Shown: positions 1 to 7,435 of the stretch, piece by piece
Layout of the letters: each line of letters opens with the position of its first letter
How positions within the stretch are numbered: the first letter of the stretch is position 1
Source: Changshengia sp963803165
Lineage (GTDB): Bacteria; Chloroflexota; Dormibacteria; Aeolococcales; Aeolococcaceae
Direction of reading: 5' to 3'
Assembly (NCBI GenBank): GCA_963803165.1
Contig: CAWDLK010000004.1
Span: forward strand, 186,001 to 250,000
Length of the DNA: 64,000 nt
Notes under the pieces: model-generated
Told to the model about the DNA's origin: nothing
What the model saw: the letters and a program-made list of their open reading frames with translations, nothing else
The model's database searches: none
Program-made: the position numbers and the translations under genes

Positions 1-1168
1 GCAGGTGCCGGGCCGGGATCCGGCCGAGCCGCGACTGCTCCTCCCAACCGTCGAGCCTCTCGGCCAGCTCGACCTGGGTCATCACGCCCCGATGGCCGTG
101 GCCGAGATGGGTGACCAGGTCGGCGGGCGCGGGCTCGCAGCCCGTGGCGAGAAGGACGGCGCCGGCGGAGAGCACCTCGAGATCCGCGGCGGGACGCAGA
201 TCGATGGCGTCCACGGGGCACGCCTCGGCGCAGGCGCCGCAGAAGGTGCAGCGCTCGAGGTCGATGGAGCGCAGCACCCGGCCGTCGTACACCTCGGCTG
301 CGATCGCCGTGGCCTGGCCGGCCGCCCCCGGGACCGAGCACGCCTCCTCGCAGAGCCCGCAGTCGATGCACTCGGATCCGACCATGGTGGGCAGGGTCCG
401 GACCTCGATGCGGAAGTCGCCCCCTCGGCCGGTCACCGACTGGACCTCGGTGCGCCGCCGGATGCGGAGGTTGGGATGGTCCACCGCAGCGTTGCGGAAG
501 AGGCACTTCCTGACGCCGGGCTGGGCGCCGGTGGCAGGCAGGCAGGGCCCGCAGTCGCCGGTGGGGAAGACGGGCCCGATGGCGGTCGCACGTCCTCCCA
601 GGAAGGGGCGCCGCTCGAGCAGGTCGACCTCGTGCCCCATCCGGGTCAGCTCGATCGCCGCCTGGGTGCCGGCCACACCGCCGCCGACGACGGCGACCCG
701 CTGCGAGGCGGGCCGGTGTGCCGCCCCCTGCCCTCGCCGCGCGGGGAAGCGGACCGCCGCCTCGACGATCCGGAGCGCCTTGCCGGTGACCGCGGCCCGG
801 TCTCCGTCATGCACCCACGAGCACCCCTCGCGGATGCAGGCCACCTCGAGCCGGAGGCCGTGATCGGCAAGTCCCTGCAGCCGGCGGGCCGCGAAGTCCG
901 CCGAGCAGCCGACGAGGACCAGCCGCCCGGCCCGCTCCCCCTCCTCGCAGAGCTCGATGAGGCGGGTCCTCGCCTCCCGGCCGCACCACGTCCGCCGCCG
1001 CTCGACGGCCACCCCGAGGTCGGAGATGCCCGCCTCGAGGAGGTCGAAGTCGAGGTTGGACGACATCGTGCCGGCGCACTCACAGAGGAGCGCGCGGGTT
1101 GCGGCGACCGGCACAGCGGCAGCACCGCCCTCACCACGGGCGCCGGCGGCGCGGGCTCGCGGCACCAT
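1..1168 (-). CDS. HdrA-like FAD/4Fe-4S protein, runs off left edge
   Basis: A second, shorter HdrA-like subunit ending the hdr operon. The ATG at 1168 lies 2 nt after the ferredoxin stop and the frame stays open to the window edge (389 codons seen). Visible parts in order: an N-terminal Cys region (CECAG near residue 30, VGCSADF near 87) like the HdrA N terminus, an FAD dinucleotide fold (VAVVGGGVAG, about 158-167), a GDCGPC motif near 204, and two 4Fe-4S motifs (CIDCGLCEEAC near 267, CTFCGACAEACP near 307). By family knowledge it would carry flavin and move electrons between ferredoxin-like partners. Its exact partner is inferred from the neighbouring hdrA-mvhD. The C terminus is unseen. Confidence 0.8.
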   Translation of the reverse strand, partial: MVPRARAAGARGEGGAAAVPVAATRALLCECAGTMSSNLDFDLLEAGISDLGVAVERRRTWCGREARTRLIELCEEGERAGRLVLVGCSADFAARRLQGLADHGLRLEVACIREGCSWVHDGDRAAVTGKALRIVEAAVRFPARRGQGAAHRPASQRVAVVGGGVAGTQAAIELTRMGHEVDLLERRPFLGGRATAIGPVFPTGDCGPCLPATGAQPGVRKCLFRNAAVDHPNLRIRRRTEVQSVTGRGGDFRIEVRTLPTMVGSECIDCGLCEEACSVPGAAGQATAIAAEVYDGRVLRSIDLERCTFCGACAEACPVDAIDLRPAADLEVLSAGAVLLATGCEPAPADLVTHLGHGHRGVMTQVELAERLDGWEEQSRLGRIPARHL

Positions 1169-1170
1169 CG

Positions 1171-1620
1171 TCACAGCCGCGGCCCCGCTGCCACCAGCGC
1201 CTTCGACGCGCGCTCGGCGGCGGCGATCGGGACGGGACCGGCCACCACCGCCCCGGTCGGGCAGGCGCGGGCGCAGGCCCCGCAACCGATGCAGCGATCC
1301 GCGTCGAAGAGGATGCCGCGGAAGGTGACGCAACGCTCGGGGACGCGGATCGGACCTCGCGGCGGGTGGCGGGCGATGCGGTGCAGCGCCGCGGCCAGAG
1401 CGCCGCGGCCGGTGCCGGGCGGCGCCGCGTACAGCCGGGCGGGGTCGAACCATCCGTCCTGGCGCAGGGCGCCGGTGGGACACGCGCCGACGCAGCGCCC
1501 GCAGCCGACGCAGAGCTCCTCGCGCCGCACCACCTCGCAGCCCATCACCCCCGGCGCGACGCCGGATCCGTGATCGGTGAGCTCGTCGGCGATCCGCCGG
1601 CCGCGTGCGCTGAGGGGCAT
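1171..1620 (-). CDS. 2x[4Fe-4S] ferredoxin-like protein of the hdr operon
   Basis: A 149-residue iron-sulfur protein. Two classic 4Fe-4S motifs are visible, CVGCGRCVGACPTG near residue 37 and CIGCGACARACPTG near 113, separated by about 65 residues. That spacing is wider than in small bacterial ferredoxins. It sits 3 nt after mvhD and 2 nt before the second HdrA-like gene, so it is probably translated with them. It may stand in for the missing HdrC as an electron wire between the HdrA-like subunits; that role is inference. HdrC itself usually has a different helical C-terminal part, which I do not see here. Confidence 0.8.
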   Translation of the reverse strand: MPLSARGRRIADELTDHGSGVAPGVMGCEVVRREELCVGCGRCVGACPTGALRQDGWFDPARLYAAPPGTGRGALAAALHRIARHPPRGPIRVPERCVTFRGILFDADRCIGCGACARACPTGAVVAGPVPIAAAERASKALVAAGPRL

Positions 1621-1623
1621 CGA

Positions 1624-2115
1624 TCACGACCTCCGGAGGCGGGGCAGGCGGGCGATGGTCTCGTGCATCCGCCGGGCGGTGGCCACGAAGCGCGGCGAGT
1701 CGGCGGCGCTCATGGTGAACATCTCGACCCGCTCCGGCTCGACGCCGACCGAGGCGATCAGCGCCTTGACGAAGGCCACCCGGTCGATGGCGTGGAAGTT
1801 GCCGACGCGGTAGTGGCACTGTCCCTCCAGGCAGCCGGCGAGATAGACGCCGTCGGCGCCGCCGGCGAGGGCGCTGAGCACGTGGAGCGGCGACACCCGG
1901 CCGGTGCAGGGGACCAGGATGGTCCGGATGGTCGTGGGCAGCGGGGTGCGCGCGTTGCCGGCGGCGTCGGCTGCGCTGTAGGCGCACTCGCGGCAGAGGA
2001 AGGCGACGATGGTCCGCGCACCGCCGTCCACCTCCGCCACCGCTCCCTTCTCCGGCGCCGCTCCCATCTCCGTCACCGCTCCCATCTCCGTCACCGCTCC
2101 CATGGCCGTGCTCAT
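1624..2115 (-). CDS. mvhD: MvhD/FrhD-type [2Fe-2S] adaptor subunit
   Basis: Delta subunit of the F420-non-reducing hydrogenase/Hdr type, which passes electrons from a hydrogenase or dehydrogenase to HdrA. The 163-residue product has the expected cysteines: FLCRECAY, PCTGRV and GCLEGQCHYR, followed by the conserved NFHAIDR-like stretch. The ATG at 2115 overlaps the hdrA stop (ATGA), which fixes the start over longer possibilities. The first 25 residues are a low-complexity repeat built on GAVTEM units, encoded by an 18-bp tandem repeat. Its presence suggests that H2- or NAD(P)H-derived electrons enter the Hdr complex. No mvhA or mvhG genes are adjacent; the nearest hydrogenase is Hox upstream. 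Confidence 0.88.
   Translation of the reverse strand: MSTAMGAVTEMGAVTEMGAAPEKGAVAEVDGGARTIVAFLCRECAYSAADAAGNARTPLPTTIRTILVPCTGRVSPLHVLSALAGGADGVYLAGCLEGQCHYRVGNFHAIDRVAFVKALIASVGVEPERVEMFTMSAADSPRFVATARRMHETIARLPRLRRS
2037..2108 (-). repeat. 18-bp tandem repeat in the mvhD 5' end
   Basis: Two exact and further diverged copies of GCTCCCATCTCCGTCACC (plus strand) encode repeated GAVTEM hexapeptides at the mvhD N terminus. The unit is a multiple of three, so copy changes would keep the frame. Confidence 0.6.
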
Positions 2116-5100
2116 GCCATCACCTCGGCGAGCAGCTCGGCGTCGGAGAAGCCCCCCACCGTCATCGCTCCCGAGGGGCACTCGGCGGCGCAGATGCCGC
2201 AGCCCCGGCAGCTCGCCTGGTCGACCACGGCGTGGGGCCGGTCCCCGTCGAGCAGGCGCACCGCGCCCTGGGGGCAGACGCTCACGCAGACGGCGCAGCC
2301 GATGCAGACGCCGGGGTCGGAGTGGGCCACCTCCACCGGGGTCACGGCCATCCCCCCCTGCAGCATCGAGGTCACCCGGGCGGCGGCCGCCTTGGCCTGG
2401 GCGATGGTCTCGGGGATCCCCTTGGGCCCCTGCGCCGTCCCGGCGATGAAGATCCCGGAGCGCTGCGAGTCCACCGGCCTCAGCTTGGGGTGGTACTCCC
2501 TGAGGAAGCCGGCCGCGCCCTGCTGGAGCCCGGCGACCCGGGCGATCTGGGTGGTCCCGGCGGATGCCTCCAGGCCGGCGGAGAGGACGACGAGGTCAAA
2601 GAGCTCCTCGGTCTTGCGGCCGGTGATGGTGTCCTCCCAGCGCACCCGGAGGCTCTTGTCCGGCTCCTCGGCGATCTCGCCGACCCGGCTGCGCACGTAG
2701 CGGACGCCGCGCTCGATGACCAGCTTCAGGTACTCCTCGTGCGCCTTTCCGGGCATGCGCAGATCGGTGTAGGCGACGGTGACCTGCGTGTCGGGATAGG
2801 ACTCGCGGATCAGGGAGGCGTGGAGGGTGGCGAAGAGGCAGCAGATCGCGGAGCAGTGGCTGTTCCCGCGCGAGGTGGAGTCGCGGGAGCCGACGCACTG
2901 GAGCATGAACACCCGCCGGGGCACCTGGCCGTCCGAGGGCCGGCGGAGCTCGCCCTCGGTGGGTCCGGACGCCGAGAGCAGCCGGGCGAGCTGGCTCTGG
3001 GTGAGCACGTTGGCGTAGCGGCCGTAGCCGAGCGGTGGCTTGCGCCGGGCGTCGAACTCCTGGTGCCCGGTCGCGATCACGATGGCGCCCACGGTCAGCT
3101 CCTCCTCCCAGGGCTGCTGGGTGAGGTCGATCGCCCCCGCCGGGCAGGCCGCGGCGCAGGAGCCGCATTCGGCGCAGCCGCCGCAGGAGAGGCACCGCCG
3201 GGCCTCGGCCAGGGCCTCCTCCTCGGTGAAGCCCGCCCGCACCTCCTCCCAGCCGAGCCGGCGCTCCTCCGGGAGCAGGGCGCGCATCCGCCGGCGCGGC
3301 ACGGTCGGGCGCCGGCTCAGCTCGACCTCCGACACCTCTGCCCGGTCCCGCTCGGCCGGCCACACCTCGGCCAGCCTCGCGCCGCGGAGGTGGTTGTGGA
3401 TCGCCCGCGCCGCGCGGGCCCCGGCCGCGATCGCCTGGATGGCGATCAGCCCCCCCGAGGGGGCGGCGTCGCCGGCGGCGAAGACCCCGGGACGAGCGGT
3501 CATCATGGTCGCCCCGTCCACCGCGATCTGGCCGTTCGCGACCACCACGCCGCCGGCGCCCTCCAGGGCCGCCTCCTCGAGCGCCTGCCCGACACAGAGG
3601 ACGACCGTGTCGGCCTCGAGCACCACCGGATCGCCCGCCGCGGGGAGCGGGGGCCGCCAGCCGCGGTCATCCGCCTCCCCCAGCGCACAGGGCTGGAGGC
3701 GGACGGCGGTGACGCCGCCCTCCCCGAGCAGGGCGACCGGCATCAGGGACGGCAACAGCTCGACCCCCTCCTCCAGCGCCTCGGCGAGCTCGCCGGGCTG
3801 CGCGGGGAGGGTGTCGCGGCCCTCGATGCAGGCCATGGTCACCCGCGTCGCGCCGAGCCGCAGCGCGGTGCGGGCCGCGTCGACGGCCACGTCGCCGCCG
3901 CCGATGACCACGACCCTCGGACCGACGCCGACGGTCTCGCCGAGCGCCCGGGCGCGGAGCAGGCCCACGCCGGTGACGACGCCGGGCAGGCCGGCACCGT
4001 CGAGCGGCAGCGTGCGAGGGCGCTGCAGCCCCAGGGCCAGCAGCACCGCCCGGTATCCCGAGCCGAGCAGGGAGTCCACCGTGTAGTCACGCCCGCAGCG
4101 CTGCCCGCAGCGCAGCGCGACCCCGTGGGCGAGCACGCGCTCGACCTCGGAGCCGACGACGTCGCGCGGCAGCCGGAACTCGGGGAGGCCCAGCCGCAGC
4201 ATGCCGCCGGCGCACGGCTGCGCCTCGAAGACCGTGACCGCATAGCCGAGCAGGGCCAGGTCGCGGGCCGCGGTGAGGCCGGCCGGCCCCGCTCCCACCA
4301 CCGCGACCCGCTCCTCGAAGCGGAGCTCCGGCGGCTGCACCGGGGCGGCGGCGCCCACCTGGTCGGCCACGAAACGCTTGATCCCGGCGATGGCCACCGG
4401 CTCGTCGAGCCGGCCTCGGGTGCACTCGTCCTCGCAGGCGTGGGGACAGATGCGGCCACAGACGCTGGGGAACGGGTTGGGCGCGCTGGCGACCCGGTAG
4501 GCGTCGGACCAGCGGCCCTGGGCGGCGAGGGCGATGTAGCCCTGGGCCGAGGTGTGCGCCGGGCAGGTCGAGGTGCAGGGGGCCCAGCCGCGGTGGTCGA
4601 TGGCGAAGGTGGGCGGCACGGCGTTGGCGAAGGGACGCGAGATCGCCTTGCGGGTGGTGACCCCGAGGTCGTACTCGCTCTCCAGCTCGACCGGGCAGGC
4701 GGCGGCGCAGGCGCCGCAGCCCACGCACTGGTCGCTGACGAAGCGCGGGCGGTGGCGCACCCGAACGCGGAACTCGCCGGGGGGGCCGCTGACCGAGATC
4801 ACCTCGGAGAGGGTGTCGACGTGGATGCGGGGGTCGGTCGCGGCGTTGGCGAGCCGCGGGCCCAGCGAGCACATGGCGCAGTCCTCGGTCGGGAAGGTCT
4901 TGGCGAGGCGGGCCATGTAGCCACCCAGCGACTGCTCCCTCTCCACCAGGTGGACCTCGATCCCCGCTGCGGCCAGCTCCTCGGCGGTGGAGAGCCCGCC
5001 GATGCCGCCGCCCACCACCAGCGCGGAGCGGTGCAGGAAGGTGCGCGACGGCTGGAGGGGGCGCTGCCGCGCCGCCCGCGCCACCGCCGCCGCGAGGATG

Positions 5101-5453
5101 GTCTCGGCCTTGGCCTGCGCCCTCTCCGGCTCCCGGCGGTGGACGAAGGCGCAGCCCTCGCGGAGGTTGGCGAAGGCGACGGTGTTGTCGCCGAGCTCGA
5201 GGTCGCGGGCGATGCGCTCGAAGGTCGGCCCCTGGAAGCGCCGCGAGCAGGCCCCGATCACGATGCGATCGAGACCGCGCGAGGCGACCACACCCTCGAT
5301 GACGCGGCGCCCCTCGGTGCCGCAGAGGAACTGGCACACGGCCACGTTGACCACGCCGTCGAGCGCCCTGCCCCGAGCCGCCAGGGCGGGCAGGTCGAGC
5401 ACGCCGGAGATGTTGCCGCCGCACTCGCAGAGGAAGACGCCGCTGCGGGTCAC
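2112..5453 (-). CDS. hdrA: HdrA with inserted GltD/NfnB-like flavoprotein domain
   Basis: Giant (1113 aa) flavin-bifurcation-type subunit. The GTG start at 5453 overlaps the hdrB stop (GTGA). Visible order: N-terminal HdrA region (CECGGN near 9), FAD fold (VVGGGIGGL near 147), DCAMC near 191, a 4Fe-4S motif (CVGCGACAAACP near 243), then an inserted GltD-like module from about 285 to 780 with its own N-terminal Cys clusters (C293, C297, C332, C336, C340, C344), FAD fold VAVVGAGPAGL near 383 and a second dinucleotide fold VVVIGGGDVAVD. The HdrA frame then resumes with CLSCGGCAECGSCAAACP, the FMLQCVGSRD core and two C-terminal 4Fe-4S motifs. Ordinary HdrA is about 650 aa. GltD/NfnB modules bind NAD(P)H, so an NAD(P)H-linked Hdr reaction is inferred. 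Confidence 0.9.
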   Translation of the reverse strand: MTRSGVFLCECGGNISGVLDLPALAARGRALDGVVNVAVCQFLCGTEGRRVIEGVVASRGLDRIVIGACSRRFQGPTFERIARDLELGDNTVAFANLREGCAFVHRREPERAQAKAETILAAAVARAARQRPLQPSRTFLHRSALVVGGGIGGLSTAEELAAAGIEVHLVEREQSLGGYMARLAKTFPTEDCAMCSLGPRLANAATDPRIHVDTLSEVISVSGPPGEFRVRVRHRPRFVSDQCVGCGACAAACPVELESEYDLGVTTRKAISRPFANAVPPTFAIDHRGWAPCTSTCPAHTSAQGYIALAAQGRWSDAYRVASAPNPFPSVCGRICPHACEDECTRGRLDEPVAIAGIKRFVADQVGAAAPVQPPELRFEERVAVVGAGPAGLTAARDLALLGYAVTVFEAQPCAGGMLRLGLPEFRLPRDVVGSEVERVLAHGVALRCGQRCGRDYTVDSLLGSGYRAVLLALGLQRPRTLPLDGAGLPGVVTGVGLLRARALGETVGVGPRVVVIGGGDVAVDAARTALRLGATRVTMACIEGRDTLPAQPGELAEALEEGVELLPSLMPVALLGEGGVTAVRLQPCALGEADDRGWRPPLPAAGDPVVLEADTVVLCVGQALEEAALEGAGGVVVANGQIAVDGATMMTARPGVFAAGDAAPSGGLIAIQAIAAGARAARAIHNHLRGARLAEVWPAERDRAEVSEVELSRRPTVPRRRMRALLPEERRLGWEEVRAGFTEEEALAEARRCLSCGGCAECGSCAAACPAGAIDLTQQPWEEELTVGAIVIATGHQEFDARRKPPLGYGRYANVLTQSQLARLLSASGPTEGELRRPSDGQVPRRVFMLQCVGSRDSTSRGNSHCSAICCLFATLHASLIRESYPDTQVTVAYTDLRMPGKAHEEYLKLVIERGVRYVRSRVGEIAEEPDKSLRVRWEDTITGRKTEELFDLVVLSAGLEASAGTTQIARVAGLQQGAAGFLREYHPKLRPVDSQRSGIFIAGTAQGPKGIPETIAQAKAAAARVTSMLQGGMAVTPVEVAHSDPGVCIGCAVCVSVCPQGAVRLLDGDRPHAVVDQASCRGCGICAAECPSGAMTVGGFSDAELLAEVMA

Positions 5454-6403
5454 GCCGTGGCTCTCGGGCGGGCTCCGATCCGCCGCAGCAGCGGCTCCAG
5501 GTCCTGGGAGTGGGAGGCGACGCCGCAGACCGTGTCCGGATCGGCGCCCAGGGCCAGGGCCACCAGCTGCTGCACGTGGAGGTGCACGAACGGGTACTCC
5601 TCGTGCGAGGTGCGCTCGATGACGCCGTGGTGGCGGTCGAACTGGACCGCGCAGTTGGGGCACATGTGCACGCAGACGTCGACCTTCTCGGCGGCGAGAC
5701 GGCGGAGCTTCTCGCGGGTCACCGCCATCGACATCGAGGGGTTGACGAACCGCTGGCGGAAGCCGGCCCCGCAGTGGGTGGTCTTCTCCGGGTAGTAGCC
5801 GGTCCTGGTCACCCCGGCGGGCTCGAGCAGATCCTCCGCCACCATCAGGTTCTCGGAGTCGCCGAGCACCTCGTCGGGGAAGACCTTGCAGTAGTGGCAG
5901 GCGGGATGGGTGGCCACCTTGATCCCGTTGAGGCGCCGGCGCACCAGGGCGGCGAGCTTCTGGTGCTGCGACCAGAGGACCTCGAGGACGTGCCGGTGCT
6001 GGATGACCCGCGCCACGCTGTCGTCGTAGCAGCGCCCGATGGCGGCCAGCGACTGGTTGACCAGCCGCCGCTGCTCGGGGTCCTCCAGCACCCGGTGTGC
6101 CTTCTTGTTGATCGCGTAGCAGGTCGAGCAGAGGTAGGCCTGGACGGGGTGCTCGGCCTCCACCGCCACGCACGCGTTGCGCGCCGCGATCGCCAGCGTG
6201 GTGGCGAAGGGCATGACGTCCGTGTAGTAGCCGAGCCCGGTGCAGCAGGTCTGCTCCGGGTTGACGATGTACTCCACACCCAGCCGCTCGAAGAGCCACT
6301 TGGTGGCGGCCTCGGCACCCGGATACTCGCTGGAGACCATGCAGCTTCGGAAGAGCTGGACGCCGCCCCCGATGGGATCGACCTCCGGGGTCGTGTGTGG
6401 CAT
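5450..6403 (-). CDS. hdrB: HdrB-like CCG-domain subunit
   Basis: First gene of the hdr unit, 317 aa. It carries the two cysteine-rich CCG regions that in HdrB bind noncubane 4Fe-4S clusters: FRSC, then TCCTGLGYY, then CSTCYA in the first half; HPACHYCK, then THCGAG, then MCPNC in the second. The second copy has His-Cys where Cys-Cys is usual. In methanogens HdrB reduces the CoM-S-S-CoB heterodisulfide. Nothing here suggests those coenzymes, so the disulfide substrate is unknown. It overlaps hdrA by 4 nt, and no hdrC lies nearby. No good ribosome site is seen before the ATG at 6403. Confidence 0.88.
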   Translation of the reverse strand: MPHTTPEVDPIGGGVQLFRSCMVSSEYPGAEAATKWLFERLGVEYIVNPEQTCCTGLGYYTDVMPFATTLAIAARNACVAVEAEHPVQAYLCSTCYAINKKAHRVLEDPEQRRLVNQSLAAIGRCYDDSVARVIQHRHVLEVLWSQHQKLAALVRRRLNGIKVATHPACHYCKVFPDEVLGDSENLMVAEDLLEPAGVTRTGYYPEKTTHCGAGFRQRFVNPSMSMAVTREKLRRLAAEKVDVCVHMCPNCAVQFDRHHGVIERTSHEEYPFVHLHVQQLVALALGADPDTVCGVASHSQDLEPLLRRIGARPRATA

Positions 6404-6492
6404 GAGCGGGTCTGGCCAGTCTCGTCGGTGAGCGGACCCCCGCTCAGAGCGCTGGCGACGGGACCGCGATCAACCGGGCCGCCTGCGGCCCC

Positions 6493-6517
6493 GGTGCAAC
6501 ACCGCCACTGTTGCACC
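6493..6517. promoter_or_regulatory. Perfect inverted repeat before hdrB (candidate operator)
   Basis: GGTGCAACA-N7-TGTTGCACC lies in the 162-bp gap between hypA and hdrB, about 90 nt upstream of the hdrB start. It is the only strong dyad in that gap and is a plausible site for a redox regulator of the hdr unit. I cannot name the factor. Confidence 0.45.
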
Positions 6518-6565
6518 CACAACTGCCCATGATCAAGCGCCTTAGTCCCATCTAAAGCTTCTGGG

Positions 6566-6916
6566 TCAGAGAACGATCGGCGGCGCCCCCGCGCCCCTGA
6601 CCGCCACCAGCTCCAGGGCGGCGGGCGCCTCGTGGACGCGGGCACAGGTGGGACAGATCACGAGATGCCCGGCGCAGTGGTCGGGTCCCACCTCGCCGGT
6701 GAAGCCGCACTCGCAGCCGAGGGTCTGGGGGACGGTCTCGATGTCGAGCACGGCCCCGGCCAGCCGCCCGTCGGCGGTGAGGTGGGCGAAGCACTCCTCC
6801 ACCTCCTCGGCGTCGACACCGGCGGGGCAGCGCACCTGCACCCCGGTCACCGCACGCCCCTGCGCGCGCCGCTCGCACTCGGCGACCAGCTCCTGGACGA
6901 GCGAGAGCTCATGCAC
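6566..6916 (-). CDS. hypA: Hydrogenase nickel-insertion protein HypA
   Basis: 116-aa nickel metallochaperone that works with HypB to load Ni into the NiFe hydrogenase large subunit. The MHE nickel-binding N terminus (MHELSLVQEL) is intact. The zinc knuckle is CEC-G near residues 75-77 plus CPTC near 95, so its first half is CxC where CxxC is usual. It overlaps the protease gene by 8 nt and is the last gene of the nifJ-hox chain. The other hyp genes are not in this window. Confidence 0.9.
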   Translation of the reverse strand: MHELSLVQELVAECERRAQGRAVTGVQVRCPAGVDAEEVEECFAHLTADGRLAGAVLDIETVPQTLGCECGFTGEVGPDHCAGHLVICPTCARVHEAPAALELVAVRGAGAPPIVL

Positions 6917-7427
6917 CGCCCGGCTCCGGGTATCCGGCGCGGACGGCGTCGAGCGCGACCCGGGCCGCCCCCAGCAGGGCGGTGCGCACCACCGGGGAGA
7001 GCCCCTCCCCCGCCGCGAAGCTCGCGGCCCCCACGCTCACCACCACCGCATCGGGGGTGGCGGAGTAGAGGTCGCGCGCCAGGCTCAGCAGGTCGGCGGG
7101 GGCCATGCCATGGGAGAAGGGATCCAGCCCGCGCCCCGGGGACCCGGCTGGTGGGGCGGCCCGGGCCGCCACCGGCTCGAGGGTTACGGAGCCCGCCGGA
7201 CGGTCGGCCGCGGCGTCGATGAACACCACCCACCGCGCCTGGCTGACGTCCTCGGCGAGCTCGGGGAGGAGCTGGTCGCTGATCAGGGCCCGCGCCCCGC
7301 TCGCCTCCAGCTCGGCGGCGATCAGCTCCGCGACCGCAGGTCCGACCCCGTCGTCGCCGCGCAGCGGGTTGCCGCACGCCACCACCAGCACCCGGTCGGC
7401 CTCGGGGCCGGCGCGCTCCGCCCCCAT
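6909..7427 (-). CDS. hoxW: Hydrogenase maturation endopeptidase (HoxW/HyaD family)
   Basis: 172-aa nickel-dependent endopeptidase that cleaves the C-terminal tail of the hydrogenase large subunit after nickel insertion. VVACGNPLRGDDGVG near residue 15 is the family signature, with the metal-binding Asp following. The ATG at 7427, 8 nt after the hoxH stop, gives the usual length; longer in-frame starts would lie inside hoxH. HoxH just upstream keeps a 24-residue tail after its last ligand motif, the expected substrate. The symbol hoxW is assigned by context. Confidence 0.87.
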   Translation of the reverse strand: MGAERAGPEADRVLVVACGNPLRGDDGVGPAVAELIAAELEASGARALISDQLLPELAEDVSQARWVVFIDAAADRPAGSVTLEPVAARAAPPAGSPGRGLDPFSHGMAPADLLSLARDLYSATPDAVVVSVGAASFAAGEGLSPVVRTALLGAARVALDAVRAGYPEPGGA

Positions 7428-7435
7428 GACGGGGC

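Noticed and set aside
5..5795. Long plus-strand open frames opposite the hdr genes
   Set aside because: They are antisense shadows typical of very GC-rich coding DNA: no motifs and biased Arg/Pro/Gly/Ala composition, whereas the minus strand encodes Hdr proteins with intact cluster motifs.
5450..6403. Methanogen-type CoM/CoB heterodisulfide reductase
   Set aside because: The organism context is bacterial, HdrC is absent and no coenzyme M/B or F420 methanogenesis genes are seen; only the module type is shared.
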